Numbered from the stretch's first letter, positions 1-12,591 are shown. The stretch: DNA of 64,000 nucleotides from Neorhizobium sp. (GCA_028283725.1 JAPWKC010000004.1:620001-684000), one strand, 5' to 3'. Notes: generated from the sequence alone by a model not told the origin. A program made the numbers and translations.

Positions 1-113
1 ATGATCATCACGTTCTGGCGGCCATGCGCCGTGTCGTCCCGCATGAACAGCAGGAGCAGAACGCCCACCATCGGCAGGAAAATGACCGTTGAAAGAATTG
101 GCCAATCGGTCAT
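1..113 (-). CDS. nuoM: NADH-quinone oxidoreductase subunit M, N-terminal fragment (truncated by window edge)
   Basis: Reverse strand reads [38 protein letters not shown]; start codon overlaps the nuoL stop; position in nuo operon. Confidence 0.85.
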   Translation of the reverse strand, partial: MTDWPILSTVIFLPMVGVLLLLFMRDDTAHGRQNVMI

Positions 114-2110
114 CAGACGGAACTCCCGAGCATCATCCAGGTAAAGAAGGCGGCGATGCCGAGCATCATCGCGAAGGCGTAGTGATAGAGGTAGCCGGTC
201 TGCCAGCGGACGACACGGTTGGTGATGTCCATGACGCGGGCGGCAAAGCCGTTGGGGCCGTAGTGGTCGATCACGCCGACGTCGACACGCTGCCACAGCC
301 AGCGACCGAAGGCCTTCGACGAGCGGACGAAGAGGAAATCGTAGAGCTCGTCAAAATACCACTTGTTGAGCAGGAACTCGTAAAGGACTCGGTGCTGAGC
401 AGCCAGCCGCTTCGGCGTTTCCGGCGAGCGGATATAGAACTGGTAGGCGATCAGGAAGCCGATGACCATGGCGAGGAACGGGCTGACCGAGACGAGGAGC
501 GGGACGTGGTGGAATTCCTCGACCAGCTTGTTTTCCGGAAGCGTGAAGAGCGCGCCCTTCCAGAACTCCTGATAGGCCTCGCCGAAGAAGTGACCTTCGA
601 AGATGACGCCAGCCAGCACGGCGCCGATCGCCAGAATGTAGAGCGGCACGAGCATGACACGAGGTGATTCATGCACATGATGCATCACCTCGTGGCTGGC
701 GCGCGGGGCGTTGAAGAAGGTCATGAAGATCAGGCGCCAGGAATAGAAGCTGGTGAAAAGCGCCGCGATGACCAGAAGCGTGAAGGCAAACCCGCTCACC
801 GCCGAATGCGAGGCGAAGGTCGATTCGATGATCACGTCCTTGGAGAAGAAGCCGGCAAAGCCGATCGGCGTGAACGGAATGCCGACGCCGGTAATGGCGA
901 GCGTGCCGATCACCATCATCCAGAAGGTTTTTGGGATATGGGTGCGCAGGCCGCCCATCTTGCGCATGTCCTGTTCGCCATCGACGGCATGGATGACCGA
1001 GCCGGCGCAGAGGAACAACAGCGCCTTGAAGAAGGCGTGGGTGAAGAGGTGGAAGACGGCCGCGCCATAGGCGCCGACGCCGAGCGCCACGAACATGTAG
1101 CCGAGCTGCGAGCAGGTCGAATAGGCAATGACGCGCTTGATGTCGTTCTGCACCAGGCCGACGGTTGCGGCGAAGAAGGCGGTGATGGCGCCGACGATGG
1201 TGACGACGGTCAGCGCATCATGCGACAGTTCGAAGACCGGCGACATGCGGGCAACGAGGAAGACGCCGGCCGTGACCATGGTCGCGGCATGAATGAGGGC
1301 CGAGACCGGGGTCGGGCCTTCCATGGCGTCGGGTAGCCATGTGTGCAGCAGGAACTGTGCCGACTTGCCCATGGCGCCCATGAAGAGCAGCAGGCAGACG
1401 AGCGTCACAGCACCACCGCGGGTGAGGCTGTGACCGGCGAAATTGATCAGCGTGTCGGATGCCTGCGCCCCCTGCCCCGATGCCATACTCTGGGCCGAGG
1501 CGAAAATGACGTCGAAATTGATCGAGCCGAAGAGGACGAAAGCGCCGGCTATGCCGAGCATGAAGCCGAAATCGCCGACGCGGTTGACGACGAAGGCCTT
1601 GATGGCGGCCGCGTTGGCGGACGGCCGCGTGTACCAGAAGCCGATCAGCAGATAGGACGCCAGACCGACGCCTTCCCAGCCGAAGAACATCTGAAGCAAG
1701 TTGTCGGATGTCACCAGCATCAGCATGGCGAAGGTGAAGAAGGAGAGATAGGCAAAGAAGCGCGGCCGATGCGGATCGGTGTGCATATAGCCCATCGAAT
1801 AGACGTGAACGAGCGTCGAGACCGTGTTGACGACGATCAGCATGACGGCCGTCAGCGTATCGATGCGCAGCGACCAGGAGACGTCGATGCCGCCCGACTG
1901 CATCCAGCGCAGGATGTTGACGTGAACGGGAAGCGCGCCGGGATCGCCGAGCGCGACCGTGACGAAGACATACCAGGAAAGGATGGCGGTCAACGCCATC
2001 AGGCCGGTCGTGACATATTCGGAAGCCTTGGCGCCGATCTGGCGGCCGAGGATGCCGGCAATCAGCGCGCCGATCAGCGGCAGGAAGACGATTGTCTTGT
2101 AGAGAAACAT
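113..2110 (-). CDS. nuoL: NADH-quinone oxidoreductase subunit L
   Basis: 665 aa multi-pass protein; NuoL motifs ([59 protein letters not shown]). Confidence 0.97.
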   Translation of the reverse strand: MFLYKTIVFLPLIGALIAGILGRQIGAKASEYVTTGLMALTAILSWYVFVTVALGDPGALPVHVNILRWMQSGGIDVSWSLRIDTLTAVMLIVVNTVSTLVHVYSMGYMHTDPHRPRFFAYLSFFTFAMLMLVTSDNLLQMFFGWEGVGLASYLLIGFWYTRPSANAAAIKAFVVNRVGDFGFMLGIAGAFVLFGSINFDVIFASAQSMASGQGAQASDTLINFAGHSLTRGGAVTLVCLLLFMGAMGKSAQFLLHTWLPDAMEGPTPVSALIHAATMVTAGVFLVARMSPVFELSHDALTVVTIVGAITAFFAATVGLVQNDIKRVIAYSTCSQLGYMFVALGVGAYGAAVFHLFTHAFFKALLFLCAGSVIHAVDGEQDMRKMGGLRTHIPKTFWMMVIGTLAITGVGIPFTPIGFAGFFSKDVIIESTFASHSAVSGFAFTLLVIAALFTSFYSWRLIFMTFFNAPRASHEVMHHVHESPRVMLVPLYILAIGAVLAGVIFEGHFFGEAYQEFWKGALFTLPENKLVEEFHHVPLLVSVSPFLAMVIGFLIAYQFYIRSPETPKRLAAQHRVLYEFLLNKWYFDELYDFLFVRSSKAFGRWLWQRVDVGVIDHYGPNGFAARVMDITNRVVRWQTGYLYHYAFAMMLGIAAFFTWMMLGSSV

Positions 2111-2117
2111 GGCCGCC

Positions 2118-2426
2118 TCAGCCCTTCATCATGTTGACGTCTTCGACCGAGATCGACCCGCGATTGCGGTAGAAGACGACGAGAATTGCAAGACCGATCG
2201 CCGCTTCCGCAGCCGCGACCGTGAGGATGAAGAGCGCAAAGACCTGACCGACGATGTCGCCCAGAAAGGACGAGAAGGCCACCATGTTGATGTTGACCGC
2301 GAGCAGGATCAGCTCGATCGACATCAGAATGCTGATGATGTTCTTGCGATTGATAAAGATGCCGAAGACGCCGAGAACGAAGAGAATGGCGCTGACCGTG
2401 AGATAATGAGAAAGTCCGATTTCCAT
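2118..2426 (-). CDS. nuoK: NADH-quinone oxidoreductase subunit K
   Basis: 102 aa, NuoK-like ([21 protein letters not shown]), operon position. Confidence 0.96.
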   Translation of the reverse strand: MEIGLSHYLTVSAILFVLGVFGIFINRKNIISILMSIELILLAVNINMVAFSSFLGDIVGQVFALFILTVAAAEAAIGLAILVVFYRNRGSISVEDVNMMKG

Positions 2427-2449
2427 TGTGCCTGTTCCTTATTCTCTGG

Positions 2450-3064
2450 TCAGAGCCCCTGGCCCGTCTTGACCTTGACCACCTCGATGGCGGTCTTCGG
2501 ATCGCGGGCGACCTGCTTTGCGATATCCTGGCGCTTGATGTTCTGACGATGCCGGAGCGTCAGGACGATCGCACCGATCATCGCGACCAGCAGGATCATG
2601 CCGGAGAGCTGGAAGAAGAAGACGTAGTGCGTGTAGAGAACGTCGCCGAGGGCTGCGGTATTGGACCGCTTGGTCACATCCGGTATCGGCATCGTCACCG
2701 TCTGCTTGATCGAAGGCGACAAAGTGCTGCCGCCAATGACGACGATCAGTTCTGCCGCGACGATCAGGCCGATCAGCACGCTGAGCGGCGTGTATTTCGC
2801 CACGCCCGAGCGCAATTCGGCAAAGTCGACGTCCAGCATCATGACGACGAAGAGGAAGAGAACCGCGACCGCGCCGATATAGACGACGAGCAGGATCATT
2901 GCCAGGAACTCGGCCCCCGTCAGCAGGAAGAGACCTGCCGCATTGACGAAAACGAGGATCAGGAAGAGCACCGAGTGAACCGGGTTCTTGGCAAATATGA
3001 CCATGAAGGCCGACGCCACCGCGACGAAGGCGAAGATATAGAAAAAGATAGCCTGAAGACCCAT
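2450..3064 (-). CDS. nuoJ: NADH-quinone oxidoreductase subunit J
   Basis: 204 aa, NuoJ-like (NPVHSVLFLILVFVNAAGLFLLTGAEFLAMILLVVYIGAVAVLFLFVVMML). Confidence 0.96.
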   Translation of the reverse strand: MGLQAIFFYIFAFVAVASAFMVIFAKNPVHSVLFLILVFVNAAGLFLLTGAEFLAMILLVVYIGAVAVLFLFVVMMLDVDFAELRSGVAKYTPLSVLIGLIVAAELIVVIGGSTLSPSIKQTVTMPIPDVTKRSNTAALGDVLYTHYVFFFQLSGMILLVAMIGAIVLTLRHRQNIKRQDIAKQVARDPKTAIEVVKVKTGQGL

Positions 3065-3209
3065 CGTCCGTGCCTTTTCGTCCCTCTCCGGAAACAGCGC
3101 CTTGCACGCCCTTCCCGCCAGAACCGATGCGACGGGCGCACCGGGAATTTCAATTCAGTATGATCAGCGCCAGCCCGTCCGGGCCGGTGCCGCCGAGACA
3201 CATCCCGCC

Positions 3210-3704
3210 TTAGCGGTAGGGCGCGTCGATTGCGATGTTGCGGGCGATCTCCCGCTCCCAGCGATCGCCATTGGCCAAGAGTTTGGCCTTGTCGAAATAG
3301 AGTTCTTCACGCGTCTCGGTGGCGAATTCGAAATTCGGCCCCTCGACGATGGCATCCACCGGGCATGCTTCCTGGCAGAAGCCGCAATAAATGCACTTCA
3401 CCATGTCGATGTCGTAACGCACCGTGCGGCGGGTGCCGTCGTTGCGGCGCGGCCCGGCCTCGATCGTGATCGCCTGAGCTGGACAGATGGCTTCGCACAG
3501 CTTGCAGGCGATGCAGCGTTCCTGGCCGTTCGGATAACGGCGCAGCGCATGCTCACCACGGAAGCGCGGCGACACAGGGCCCTTTTCGAACGGATAGTTG
3601 ATCGTCGCCTTCTGCCGGAAGAACAGATATTTGAACGCCAGGAAGAAGGCGCTGACGAATTCCTTGAGGAACAGCGACGAGACGGCGCGAGACATGCTTG
3701 CCAT
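3210..3704 (-). CDS. nuoI: NADH-quinone oxidoreductase subunit I
   Basis: 164 aa with two 4Fe-4S motifs ([32 protein letters not shown]). Confidence 0.97.
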   Translation of the reverse strand: MASMSRAVSSLFLKEFVSAFFLAFKYLFFRQKATINYPFEKGPVSPRFRGEHALRRYPNGQERCIACKLCEAICPAQAITIEAGPRRNDGTRRTVRYDIDMVKCIYCGFCQEACPVDAIVEGPNFEFATETREELYFDKAKLLANGDRWEREIARNIAIDAPYR

Positions 3705-3741
3705 CAGTATTCTCCAATAAAGCCGGTTGCTGCGACGGACA

Positions 3742-4788
3742 TCAGCCTGCCCATCCCGTCAGCTTCAGAATGAATGCGACCACGATGAGCATGACGAGCG
3801 AGAGGGGAAGGAAGACCTTCCAGCCCAGACGCATCAGCTGGTCATAGCGGTAGCGGGGAACGATCGCCTTGGTCATGGCGAAGAGGAAGAAGCAGAACGA
3901 GATCTTGATGAGGAACCAGATGATGCCGGGCACCCAGTTGATCAGCCAGAAGTCGAAGGGCGGCAGCCATCCACCGAGGAAGAGGATGGTCATCAGCGAG
4001 CAGACGAGCATGATCGCTGCATATTCCGACAGCATCATCATCATGTACGGCGCGGACGAATACTCGACCATGTAACCGGCGACGAGTTCGGATTCGGCTT
4101 CCGGAAGGTCGAAGGGCGGGCGGTTGGTTTCGGCAAGACCCGAGATGAAGAAGATCACGAACATCGGGAAGAGCGACAGCCAGTGCCAGTCGAGGAAGGT
4201 GTTCGGCAGGCCGAGCATGGTGCCGAGCCCGGTCTTTTGCGAATTGACGATATCCGTCAGGTTAAGCGAGCCGACGCACAGAAGCACGGTGACCATGACG
4301 AAGCCGATCGAGACTTCGTAGGAGACCATCTGCGCCGCCGAGCGCAACGCACCGAGGAAAGGGTATTTCGAATTCGACGCCCAGCCGGCCATGATCACGC
4401 CATAGACCTCGAGCGAGGAGATGGCGAAAACATAGAGGATGCCGACATTGATGTTGGCAACGACCCAGCCGTCGGCAAGCGGAATGACGGCCCAGGTCGC
4501 CAGTGCCAGCGTTACCGAAACCAGCGGCGCGAGCAGAAAGACCGTCTTGTCGGCGCCGGCTGGAATGATCGGCTCCTTGAAGACGAATTTCAAAAGGTCG
4601 GCGAAGGACTGGAACAGGCCGAAGGGGCCGACCACGTTCGGACCGCGGCGCAGCTGGACGTTGGCCCAGACCTTGCGGTCCGCCAGAAGGATGAAGGCGA
4701 TGAAGACCAGAAGGCAGACCAGCAGAAGCAGAGATTCCGCGACCATGATGATCGCCGGCCAGACATAGGTGGAAAAGAACGAATCCAT
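3742..4788 (-). CDS. nuoH: NADH-quinone oxidoreductase subunit H
   Basis: NuoH-like membrane protein ([38 protein letters not shown]); start placed at [10 protein letters not shown] rather than the longer ORF start. Confidence 0.95.
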   Translation of the reverse strand: MDSFFSTYVWPAIIMVAESLLLLVCLLVFIAFILLADRKVWANVQLRRGPNVVGPFGLFQSFADLLKFVFKEPIIPAGADKTVFLLAPLVSVTLALATWAVIPLADGWVVANINVGILYVFAISSLEVYGVIMAGWASNSKYPFLGALRSAAQMVSYEVSIGFVMVTVLLCVGSLNLTDIVNSQKTGLGTMLGLPNTFLDWHWLSLFPMFVIFFISGLAETNRPPFDLPEAESELVAGYMVEYSSAPYMMMMLSEYAAIMLVCSLMTILFLGGWLPPFDFWLINWVPGIIWFLIKISFCFFLFAMTKAIVPRYRYDQLMRLGWKVFLPLSLVMLIVVAFILKLTGWAG

Positions 4789-4795
4789 GCTCACA

Positions 4796-6877
4796 TTACT
4801 CCGCCGCAGCCTGGAAATTGTTGCGGGCCAATGCCGAGCACTCGGCCATGACGGCGGAGGCGCGGGCAATCGGGTTGGTCAGGTAGAAATCCTTGATCGG
4901 CGAGGCAAAGCCGGCGCGGGTCATCTCGCCCTGCATCTGGCCAAGCCTTGCGACGTCATCGACCGAGCCCGGTGCAACCGCATCGACTTCGGCAAACACC
5001 GGATAGGCCGCGTAAAGCGCCTTGCGCAGCGCATAAAGCGAATCGAAGGGCAGCTTGTGGCCGAGAACGTCTGAGAGAGCACGCAGGATCGCCCAGTCTT
5101 CGCGGGCATCGCCCGGCGCAAAACCGGCGCGGTTGCCCATCTGGACCCGCCCCTCGGTATTGACCCAGATGCCGGACTTTTCCGTGTAGGTGGCGGCGGG
5201 AAGGATCACGTCGGCATGATGCGCGCCCTGATCGCCATGGCTGCCGATATAGACCGTGAACTTCGCCGTCTTCTTCGAAAAGTCGAGTTCATCGGCGCCC
5301 AGAAGGAAGACAACGTCCATCGCCGACAGCATGTCCGATGCACCGAGGCCGTTTGCGCCCGGCACGAAGCCGAGATCGAGACCGCCGACACGCGAGGCCG
5401 CTGTGTGGAGAACACCAAAACCGTTCCACTCTGCGGTGAGCGCACCGACGGAGCCGGCAAGCTGTGCAGCGGCTGACAGGATCGCTGCGCCATCCGGGCG
5501 GGCCAAAGCACCCTGCCCCACGATGATCATCGGGTTCTTTGCGCCGCGCAGCTTTTCAACGAAGCTGTTGGCGCCGGATGCGATGTCGGCCAGCGTGTCG
5601 GGGCCGGCACCGAGATAATCGTAAGCGTAGCGCATCTCGGTCTGTTCGCCGATCACGCCGATCGGGAAATTGCCGCGACGGAAGCGCTTGCGGATGCGGG
5701 CATTGAGGACGGCCGCTTCGAAGCGCGGGTTGGCGCCGATGAGAAGCAGGGCACCGGCCTGCTCGATGCCTTCGATCGTTGGATTGAAGAGGTAGCTTGC
5801 GCGGCCGAGCGACGGATCAAGCGCCGTCCCGTCCTGGCGACAGTCGAGGTTTTCTGAGCCGAGCGAGCGGATCAGCTCTTTCAGCGCATACATTTCTTCG
5901 ACGGAAGCCAGATCGCCAGCGATGGCGCCGATCTTGTTGCCCGGCGTCACCGTGACCGCGGTCCTGATCGCGGCAAAGGCTTCGCCCCAGCTTGCCGGCT
6001 GAAGGCGACCGTCGCGGCGAACGTAAGGACGGTCGAGACGCTGGGTCTTCAGGCCATCCCAGATGAAGCGGGTCTTGTCGGAGATCCACTCCTCGTTCAC
6101 CTGCTCGTTGACGCGCGGCATGATGCGCATGACTTCGCGGCCGCGGGTATCGACGCGGATTGCCGAGCCAACGGCATCCATGACGTCGATCGATTCGGTC
6201 TTGCCGAGTTCCCATGGACGGGCCGTGAAGGCGAAGGGGCGCGAGGTGAGCGCGCCGACCGGGCACAGATCAACGACATTGCCCTGGAGCTCCGACGTCA
6301 TGGCCCGTTCGAGATAAGTGGTGATCTCGGCATCCTCGCCGCGGCCGATCAGGCCGAGTTCGGAAATGCCGCCGACTTCGGTGGTGAAGCGGACGCAGCG
6401 CGTGCAGTGAATGCAGCGGTTCATCACGGTCTTGACCAGAGGGCCGATATACTTGTCTTCGACGGCGCGCTTGTTTTCCGTGTAGCGCGAGCCGGCGATG
6501 CCAAACGCCATCGCCTGGTCCTGCAGATCGCATTCACCGCCCTGGTCGCAGATCGGGCAATCAAGCGGGTGGTTGATCAGCAGAAATTCCATCACGCCTT
6601 CGCGGGCCTTCTTGACCATCGGCGTGTTGGTGAAGATTTCCGGCAGTTCGCCGTTCGGGCCGCCGCGGATATCGCGCACGCCCATGGCGCAGGAGGCCGT
6701 CGGCTTCGGCGGGCCGCCCTTCACCTCGATCAGGCACATGCGGCAATTGCCGGCGACCGAAAGACGCTCGTGGAAACAAAAGCGCGGAATTTCAGCGCCC
6801 GCTTCCTCGCACGCCTGCAGCAGCGAGAAGTGGTCGGGGACTTCGATCTCTTTGCCGTCTACCTTCAGCTTTGCCAT
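4796..6877 (-). CDS. nuoG: NADH-quinone oxidoreductase subunit G
   Basis: [2Fe-2S]/4Fe-4S motifs and molybdopterin-oxidoreductase-like region ([39 protein letters not shown]); start at [15 protein letters not shown]. Confidence 0.95.
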   Translation of the reverse strand: MAKLKVDGKEIEVPDHFSLLQACEEAGAEIPRFCFHERLSVAGNCRMCLIEVKGGPPKPTASCAMGVRDIRGGPNGELPEIFTNTPMVKKAREGVMEFLLINHPLDCPICDQGGECDLQDQAMAFGIAGSRYTENKRAVEDKYIGPLVKTVMNRCIHCTRCVRFTTEVGGISELGLIGRGEDAEITTYLERAMTSELQGNVVDLCPVGALTSRPFAFTARPWELGKTESIDVMDAVGSAIRVDTRGREVMRIMPRVNEQVNEEWISDKTRFIWDGLKTQRLDRPYVRRDGRLQPASWGEAFAAIRTAVTVTPGNKIGAIAGDLASVEEMYALKELIRSLGSENLDCRQDGTALDPSLGRASYLFNPTIEGIEQAGALLLIGANPRFEAAVLNARIRKRFRRGNFPIGVIGEQTEMRYAYDYLGAGPDTLADIASGANSFVEKLRGAKNPMIIVGQGALARPDGAAILSAAAQLAGSVGALTAEWNGFGVLHTAASRVGGLDLGFVPGANGLGASDMLSAMDVVFLLGADELDFSKKTAKFTVYIGSHGDQGAHHADVILPAATYTEKSGIWVNTEGRVQMGNRAGFAPGDAREDWAILRALSDVLGHKLPFDSLYALRKALYAAYPVFAEVDAVAPGSVDDVARLGQMQGEMTRAGFASPIKDFYLTNPIARASAVMAECSALARNNFQAAAE

Positions 6878-6934
6878 CGTCTCACTAACGTCCTTAAGCT
6901 CCATCCCGCATCCATCACGGCGCGGAACACACCC

Positions 6935-7729
6935 TTACTTTTCGGTCCCGGCGGCGTTTGCCGCAGCGCCCGTCTTTTTCGACGCACGCGGCGTGCGCGC
7001 CGTTACCGCCTTCGGCGATGCCGCAGGTGCTGCGGGAACGCCCGTCTTCACCAGTGCCTTCGCCTGCCCTACCCAGTCGTCGCGCAGGATCCGGCCATCA
7101 AAGCCGAGCTCCTTTTCGAAGCGGGCGACATCCGCCTTGTTCCAAGCGGCGATCTCGGCGAACCGGGTCACGCCCATGCCTTTCAGCACCGTCTCGACTT
7201 TCGGGCCGATGCCCGAGATCAGTTTCAGGTCGTCCACAACGACGGCCACGGCCGACCCGATGTTTTCGCCCGCAGGCTCCGCCTTCACCTTCGGGGCCGC
7301 CGCAGGCTTTGCCCGTGCCGGCTTTGTCGGTGTCGGCTTGGTCGGCGTCGACCGGGCCTTTGGAGGCTCGACCTTCAAAGCCGTCCGCGCCAGCTCGCCG
7401 GAAACGCCGGCCACCTCTTCAGGGGCCTGCTTCTTCCGGGAGCCAGCTGCGGCTGCGCCCTCCTCGGCGTAACTTTTCTGCTCCGGCACCACCGAAGCGG
7501 ACTGTGCATCATTGGCCGCCTGCATGGCGCCCTGAAGCGCGCCAAAGAAGGCACCGGCCATCTGATTGGCGATCCCGAAACCGATCGCGCTTGCCGCTGC
7601 CATGGCGGCGGCAGGCTGGGCGAAGAACGGGTTCATCGACAGGATCTCGGAAAAATCAGGCAGGCGCGCATAGTCGAAGGCATCACCTTCCGGCGCCTCT
7701 GTTCCATGCTGTTGTCCCGCCTTGACCAT
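6935..7729 (-). CDS. HhH-domain protein associated with complex I operon (NuoE C-terminal-domain-like), unknown function
   Basis: 264 aa; C-terminal LKLISGIGPKVETVLKGMGVTRFAEIAAWNKADVARFEKELGFDGRILRDDWVGQAKAL matches the NuoE C-terminal extension. Confidence 0.8.
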   Translation of the reverse strand: MVKAGQQHGTEAPEGDAFDYARLPDFSEILSMNPFFAQPAAAMAAASAIGFGIANQMAGAFFGALQGAMQAANDAQSASVVPEQKSYAEEGAAAAGSRKKQAPEEVAGVSGELARTALKVEPPKARSTPTKPTPTKPARAKPAAAPKVKAEPAGENIGSAVAVVVDDLKLISGIGPKVETVLKGMGVTRFAEIAAWNKADVARFEKELGFDGRILRDDWVGQAKALVKTGVPAAPAASPKAVTARTPRASKKTGAAANAAGTEK

Positions 7730-7734
7730 CCGTC

Positions 7735-9054
7735 TTACTCCGCCGCTTCCATGACGGCGCGTTCGGTGACAGCACCGTCCGTCGTGGCGTTATGGGTGTA
7801 GCGATCGATGCGTGCCTCGATCTCGTCGCGGAAATTGCGAATGAGACCCTGAACCGGCCAGGCGGCGGCATCGCCGAGCGCGCAGATCGTGTGACCCTCG
7901 ATCTGCTTCGACACCTGGAACAGCATGTCGATCTCGCGCTTCTGCGCATTGCCCTTCACCATGCGTTCCATGACACGCCACATCCAGCCGGTCCCTTCGC
8001 GACAGGGCGTGCACTGGCCGCAGCTCTCGTGCTTGAAGAAGGCCGAGAGACGGGCAATCGCCTTGATGACGTCGGTGGACTTGTCCATGACGATCATGCC
8101 GCCGGTGCCGAAGGAGGATTTGACCTCGCGCATGCCGTCGAAATCCATGATCGCATCCTGCATGTCGGCGCCCTTTACGATCGGGCACGATGCGCCGCCG
8201 GGAATGACGGCCAGCAGATTGTCCCAGCCGCCGCGGATGCCGCCGCCATGCTTCTCGATGATTTCGCGGAAGGTGAGACCGAGCTGTTCTTCCACGGTGC
8301 ACGGCGTGTTGACGTGGCCGGAGATCATGAACAGCTTGGTGCCGACATTGTTCGGACGGCCCATCGAGGAGAACCATGTCGCGCCACGGCGCAGGATGGT
8401 CGGCGCGACCGAGATGGATTCGACGTTGTTGACCGTCGTCGGGCAACCATAGAGGCCCATGTTCGCCGGGAATGGCGGTTTCATGCGCGGCTGGCCCTTC
8501 TTACCTTCGAGGCTTTCGAGCAGAGCCGTCTCTTCGCCGCAAATATAGGCGCCGGCGCCATGGTGGACGACGATATCGAAATCCCAGCCATGCTTGTTGT
8601 TCTTGCCGAGCAGACCCGCATCATAGCATTCGTCGATCGCCGCCTGCAGTGCCTCACGCTCGCGCATATATTCGCCGCGAACGTAGATGAAGGCTGTGTG
8701 TGCGCCCATCGCAAAGGAGGCGATCAGGCAGCCCTCGATCAGCGTATGCGGATCGTTGCGCAGGATTTCGCGGTCCTTGCAGGTGCCGGGCTCGGATTCG
8801 TCGGCATTGACGACGAGGTAATGCGGACGGCCATCCGATTCCTTCGGCATGAAGGACCATTTGAGCCCAGTCGGGAAGCCGGCGCCGCCACGGCCGCGCA
8901 GGCCCGACGCCTTCATCTCGTTGATGATCCAGTCCCGGCCTTTTTCGAGAATGATCTTCGTGCCGTCCCAATGGCCGCGGCTCATCGCGCCCTTCAAGGA
9001 CTTGTCCTTGAGGCCGTAGATATTGGTGAAGATGCGATCCTGGTCTTTAAGCAT
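7735..9054 (-). CDS. nuoF: NADH-quinone oxidoreductase subunit F
   Basis: 439 aa; NADH/FMN site ([13 protein letters not shown]) and [19 protein letters not shown]. Confidence 0.97.
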   Translation of the reverse strand: MLKDQDRIFTNIYGLKDKSLKGAMSRGHWDGTKIILEKGRDWIINEMKASGLRGRGGAGFPTGLKWSFMPKESDGRPHYLVVNADESEPGTCKDREILRNDPHTLIEGCLIASFAMGAHTAFIYVRGEYMREREALQAAIDECYDAGLLGKNNKHGWDFDIVVHHGAGAYICGEETALLESLEGKKGQPRMKPPFPANMGLYGCPTTVNNVESISVAPTILRRGATWFSSMGRPNNVGTKLFMISGHVNTPCTVEEQLGLTFREIIEKHGGGIRGGWDNLLAVIPGGASCPIVKGADMQDAIMDFDGMREVKSSFGTGGMIVMDKSTDVIKAIARLSAFFKHESCGQCTPCREGTGWMWRVMERMVKGNAQKREIDMLFQVSKQIEGHTICALGDAAAWPVQGLIRNFRDEIEARIDRYTHNATTDGAVTERAVMEAAE

Positions 9055-9064
9055 TTTTCACCCC

Positions 9065-10192
9065 TTACCGTGGCTTCTTGCCGAAGACTTTAATGTACTC
9101 TTGCTCGCCGCCGCGGGCGAGAGCATCCGCCTGACGGATCCAGTCGTCGCGCTCGATGCGGCCCTTGAAGTTCAGGTAGCCATCCACCCAGTCGCATTCT
9201 TGCTTCTTCCAGGCGGCAATCTGCGCGAAGGTGAAGATGCCGAGATCGTGCAGCGTGCCCTCGATCTTCGGACCGACGCCGGCAATCAGCTTCAGGTCGT
9301 CAGGTGTTGCCGGCTTGTCGATACCCTTGGGCCGGTTGACATCGTCGAGCGACGGCTTGTCGGCCTTTACCTCGGCTTCCACCTTTTCCGGCGGCGCGGC
9401 GGCCTGTTTCTCGGCAGCCTTGTCGTTGCTGGCGGAGGCTGCGGGCGCCGTCACCGGGGTCTTCAGCTTCGGATCCGTCTCCGGAGCGGTATCCTTCGGT
9501 TTGGCGGCCTCGGCCGGCGGAACCGGCGCAGCATCGGCCGGCGGCTCCACCTGGGGTTCCAGATTGGTGCGTACCGGCGTGATTTCTTCGGTGAGCGCCG
9601 TCGGGCCACCTTCTGCCGAAGAGAGATGACGGTCGATCTGCGGGCCGGTTTTCACCTCGGCGCCATTGCCGGCGCCGAATGCGTCGATGATTTCGCCCAG
9701 GCGTTCCGGCGTCAAATCCTCGTAGGCATCCTTGAAAATGATGACCATGGGTGCGTTGACGCAGGCGCCCTGACACTCGACCTCTTCCCAGGACAGAGTG
9801 CCATCGGCATTCGTCTCGAAGGGATCATGGTGGATCTTGTGCTGACAGACCTTCATCAGGTCTTCTGCGCCGCGCAGCATGCAAGGTGTCGTGCCGCAGA
9901 CCTGGATATGGGCACGGGTGCCGACCGGCTTCAGCTGGAACTGGGTGTAGAACGTGGCAATCTCGAGCACGCGGATATAGGCCATGCCGAGCATCTGCGC
10001 GACATATTCAATCGACGCGCGGGTGACCCAGCCATCCTGTTCCTGCGCCCGCATCAGAAGCGGGATGACGGCCGACTGCTGCCGGCCCTCCGGATACTTG
10101 CGGATGGTCGCGTCGGCCCATACCGCATTTTCCGCGCTGAAGGCGAATATCTGGGGCTGGAACTGCTCTTCGGCTAATCGACGAACGGACAT
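9065..10192 (-). CDS. nuoE: NADH-quinone oxidoreductase subunit E with C-terminal HhH extension
   Basis: N-terminal thioredoxin-like 2Fe-2S NuoE ([24 protein letters not shown]) plus Ala/Pro-rich linker and HhH domain. Confidence 0.95.
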   Translation of the reverse strand: MSVRRLAEEQFQPQIFAFSAENAVWADATIRKYPEGRQQSAVIPLLMRAQEQDGWVTRASIEYVAQMLGMAYIRVLEIATFYTQFQLKPVGTRAHIQVCGTTPCMLRGAEDLMKVCQHKIHHDPFETNADGTLSWEEVECQGACVNAPMVIIFKDAYEDLTPERLGEIIDAFGAGNGAEVKTGPQIDRHLSSAEGGPTALTEEITPVRTNLEPQVEPPADAAPVPPAEAAKPKDTAPETDPKLKTPVTAPAASASNDKAAEKQAAAPPEKVEAEVKADKPSLDDVNRPKGIDKPATPDDLKLIAGVGPKIEGTLHDLGIFTFAQIAAWKKQECDWVDGYLNFKGRIERDDWIRQADALARGGEQEYIKVFGKKPR

Positions 10193-10207
10193 TCTTTCAA
10201 CGCCTTA

Positions 10208-10459
10208 TCATTTAATCTCGACACACCGCGATCTCGTCACCGAGACGAACTCGCAGGCATAGGCCGACTTGTCTTTCTGCATGAACACGACGATCTGCGT
10301 GCCGTTGAGCACCGATGTCCTGATCTCGTAACCCGCCGTCAGAAGCTGTGCCATGGTCTGGCCGCCCGTGGTCTCGACAGTCGTCTGAGCGCTGGAGCTC
10401 TGGGCCATCGCGGAAGGCGCCAGCAGGAGAGCGGCGGGAAGGAGAAGCCATCGGCGCAT
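10208..10459 (-). CDS. Small secreted protein of unknown function inside nuo operon
   Basis: 83 aa; signal peptide-like [20 protein letters not shown]; start overlaps nuoD stop codon (coupled). Confidence 0.7.
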   Translation of the reverse strand: MRRWLLLPAALLLAPSAMAQSSSAQTTVETTGGQTMAQLLTAGYEIRTSVLNGTQIVVFMQKDKSAYACEFVSVTRSRCVEIK

Positions 10460-11649
10460 CAGCGATCCACCTCGCCGAAGACGATATCGAGCGAACCCAA
10501 CACCGCCGTGACGTCTGCCAGCTGATGGCCCCTGCACAGGAAATCCATCGCCTGGAGATGGGCAAAGCCCGGCGCGCGCAGCTTGCAGCGATACGGTTTG
10601 TTGGAGCCATCGGCGACGAGATAGACGCCGAACTCGCCCTTCGGGGCCTCGACGGCGGCGTACACTTCGCCGGCCGGCACGTGATAGCCTTCGGTATAGA
10701 GCTTGAAGTGGTGGATCAGCGCTTCCATCGAACGCTTCATCTCGCCACGCTTCGGCGGAACGACCTTGCCGTCGAGCGAGGAGACCGGCCCGACGCGGGC
10801 ATCGCCGAGCAGCCGTTCGATACACTGCTTCATGATGCGCACCGACTGGCGCATCTCGAACATGCGGATCAGGTAGCGGTCGAAACAGTCGCCGTTCTTG
10901 CCGACGGCAATGTCGAAATCCATGTCCGCGTAGCATTCATAGGGCTGCGACTTGCGCAGGTCCCATGCGGCGCCGGAGCCGCGGACCATGACGCCGGAAA
11001 AGCCCCAGTTCCACGCGTCCTCCAGCTTCACCACGCCGATATCGACATTGCGCTGCTTGAAGATGCGGTTTTCGGTCAAAAGCCCTTCGATATCGTCGAG
11101 AACCTTGAGGAAGGGATCACACCAGGCGCCGATATCCTCGATCAGTTCCGGCGGCAGGTCCTGATGCACGCCGCCGGGCCGGAAATAGGCCGCATGCAGG
11201 CGCGCGCCGCAGGCCCGCTCGTAGAAGATCATCAGCTTTTCGCGCTCTTCGAAGCCCCAGACCGGCGGCGTCATGGCGCCGACGTCCATGGCCTGGGTCG
11301 TGACGTTCATCACATGCGAAAGAATGCGGCCGATCTCGGAATAGAGAACGCGGATCAGCTGGCCACGGATCGGGATTTCCAGCTTCAGAAGCTTTTCGAC
11401 GGCCAGCGCATAGGCATGCTCCTGGTTCATCGGCGAGACGTAATCGAGCCGGTCGAGATAGGGTACGGCCTGAAGATAGGTCTTGGTCTCTATCAGCTTC
11501 TCGGTGCCGCGGTGAAGCAGGCCGACATGCGGATCGACGCGCTCGACGATTTCACCGTCGAGTTCGAGCACGAGGCGGAGCACGCCGTGCGCCGACGGGT
11601 GTTCCGGACCGAAGTTGATCGTGAAGTTCCGGACGTTGTGTTCAGTCAT
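10459..11649 (-). CDS. nuoD: NADH-quinone oxidoreductase subunit D
   Basis: 396 aa; NuoD motifs ([41 protein letters not shown]). Confidence 0.98.
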   Translation of the reverse strand: MTEHNVRNFTINFGPEHPSAHGVLRLVLELDGEIVERVDPHVGLLHRGTEKLIETKTYLQAVPYLDRLDYVSPMNQEHAYALAVEKLLKLEIPIRGQLIRVLYSEIGRILSHVMNVTTQAMDVGAMTPPVWGFEEREKLMIFYERACGARLHAAYFRPGGVHQDLPPELIEDIGAWCDPFLKVLDDIEGLLTENRIFKQRNVDIGVVKLEDAWNWGFSGVMVRGSGAAWDLRKSQPYECYADMDFDIAVGKNGDCFDRYLIRMFEMRQSVRIMKQCIERLLGDARVGPVSSLDGKVVPPKRGEMKRSMEALIHHFKLYTEGYHVPAGEVYAAVEAPKGEFGVYLVADGSNKPYRCKLRAPGFAHLQAMDFLCRGHQLADVTAVLGSLDIVFGEVDR

Positions 11650-11973
11650 CGCAGCGTCCCTCGCCCACGTTTCTCGAAATTGGCTGATGGCCTGTTTCGA
11701 TGCTCATCGTCATTCGCTCTTTCCACAAGGGCACGACGTCTTCGCACCCGAACCTACCATCCTGCAGCCACGGCGGTCATAAACCGCGCCCTTGACCGGG
11801 CCGTGACATCGAACCCGCGCTCTGCGGATCCGCCCCTTCCCCTGCCACCGCGAACAAAATGTCGCATTGACCGAGGACAAACATGATCGCTATCAAGTCT
11901 ACTGCCGATCCAGATGCTTTTTTGCCTGAAAAAGACAGCTTTCCTTCAACCGATGTCCTGCACCTTCACGTCA

Positions 11974-12576
11974 TCAATTGGCCTTCTCGTCGCCGGGCAG
12001 CACGTATTCGGGCCCTTCCCACGGCGACAGGAAGTCGAAGCTGCGGAATTCCTGACGAAGCTTGACCGGTTCGTAGACGACGCGCTTGGCGCTGTCGTCG
12101 TAGCGAACCTCGACGAAGCCCGTCGTCGGGAAATCCTTGCGCAACGGGTGCCCCTCGAAACCGTAGTCGGTCAACAGCCGGCGAAGGTCCGCATGGCCAT
12201 CGAAGGGAATGCCGAACAGGTCCCAGGTCTCGCGCTCGTACCATTCGGCGCCGCGATAGACCGACGTCGCCGAGGGAACGGCCGCATCTTCCGCGACGGC
12301 AAGCTTGATGCGGATGCGCAGGTTCCTGGCGGGCGACAGAAGATGATAGACCACGTCGAACCGCTTCTCGCGGGCCGGCCAGTCGACACCGGAAATATCC
12401 GTGAGCGCCACGAAGGCGCAACGCGGATCGTCGCGCAGGAAGGTCAGGAGCCCGATCACGTTTTCGGGGTCGGTCGTCAGGGTCAGTTCGCCATTGTCGA
12501 TATCGGACGCCAGAACATTGGCGGCCACGGCCTCGCCGATGGTCGAAGAAAGCTCGGTAAGCGCTTCATTCATCAT
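11974..12576 (-). CDS. nuoC: NADH-quinone oxidoreductase subunit C
   Basis: 200 aa; EREVWDLFGI-like motif ([38 protein letters not shown]). Confidence 0.96.
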   Translation of the reverse strand: MMNEALTELSSTIGEAVAANVLASDIDNGELTLTTDPENVIGLLTFLRDDPRCAFVALTDISGVDWPAREKRFDVVYHLLSPARNLRIRIKLAVAEDAAVPSATSVYRGAEWYERETWDLFGIPFDGHADLRRLLTDYGFEGHPLRKDFPTTGFVEVRYDDSAKRVVYEPVKLRQEFRSFDFLSPWEGPEYVLPGDEKAN

Positions 12577-12591
12577 ATCTTGCCCTTGCCC

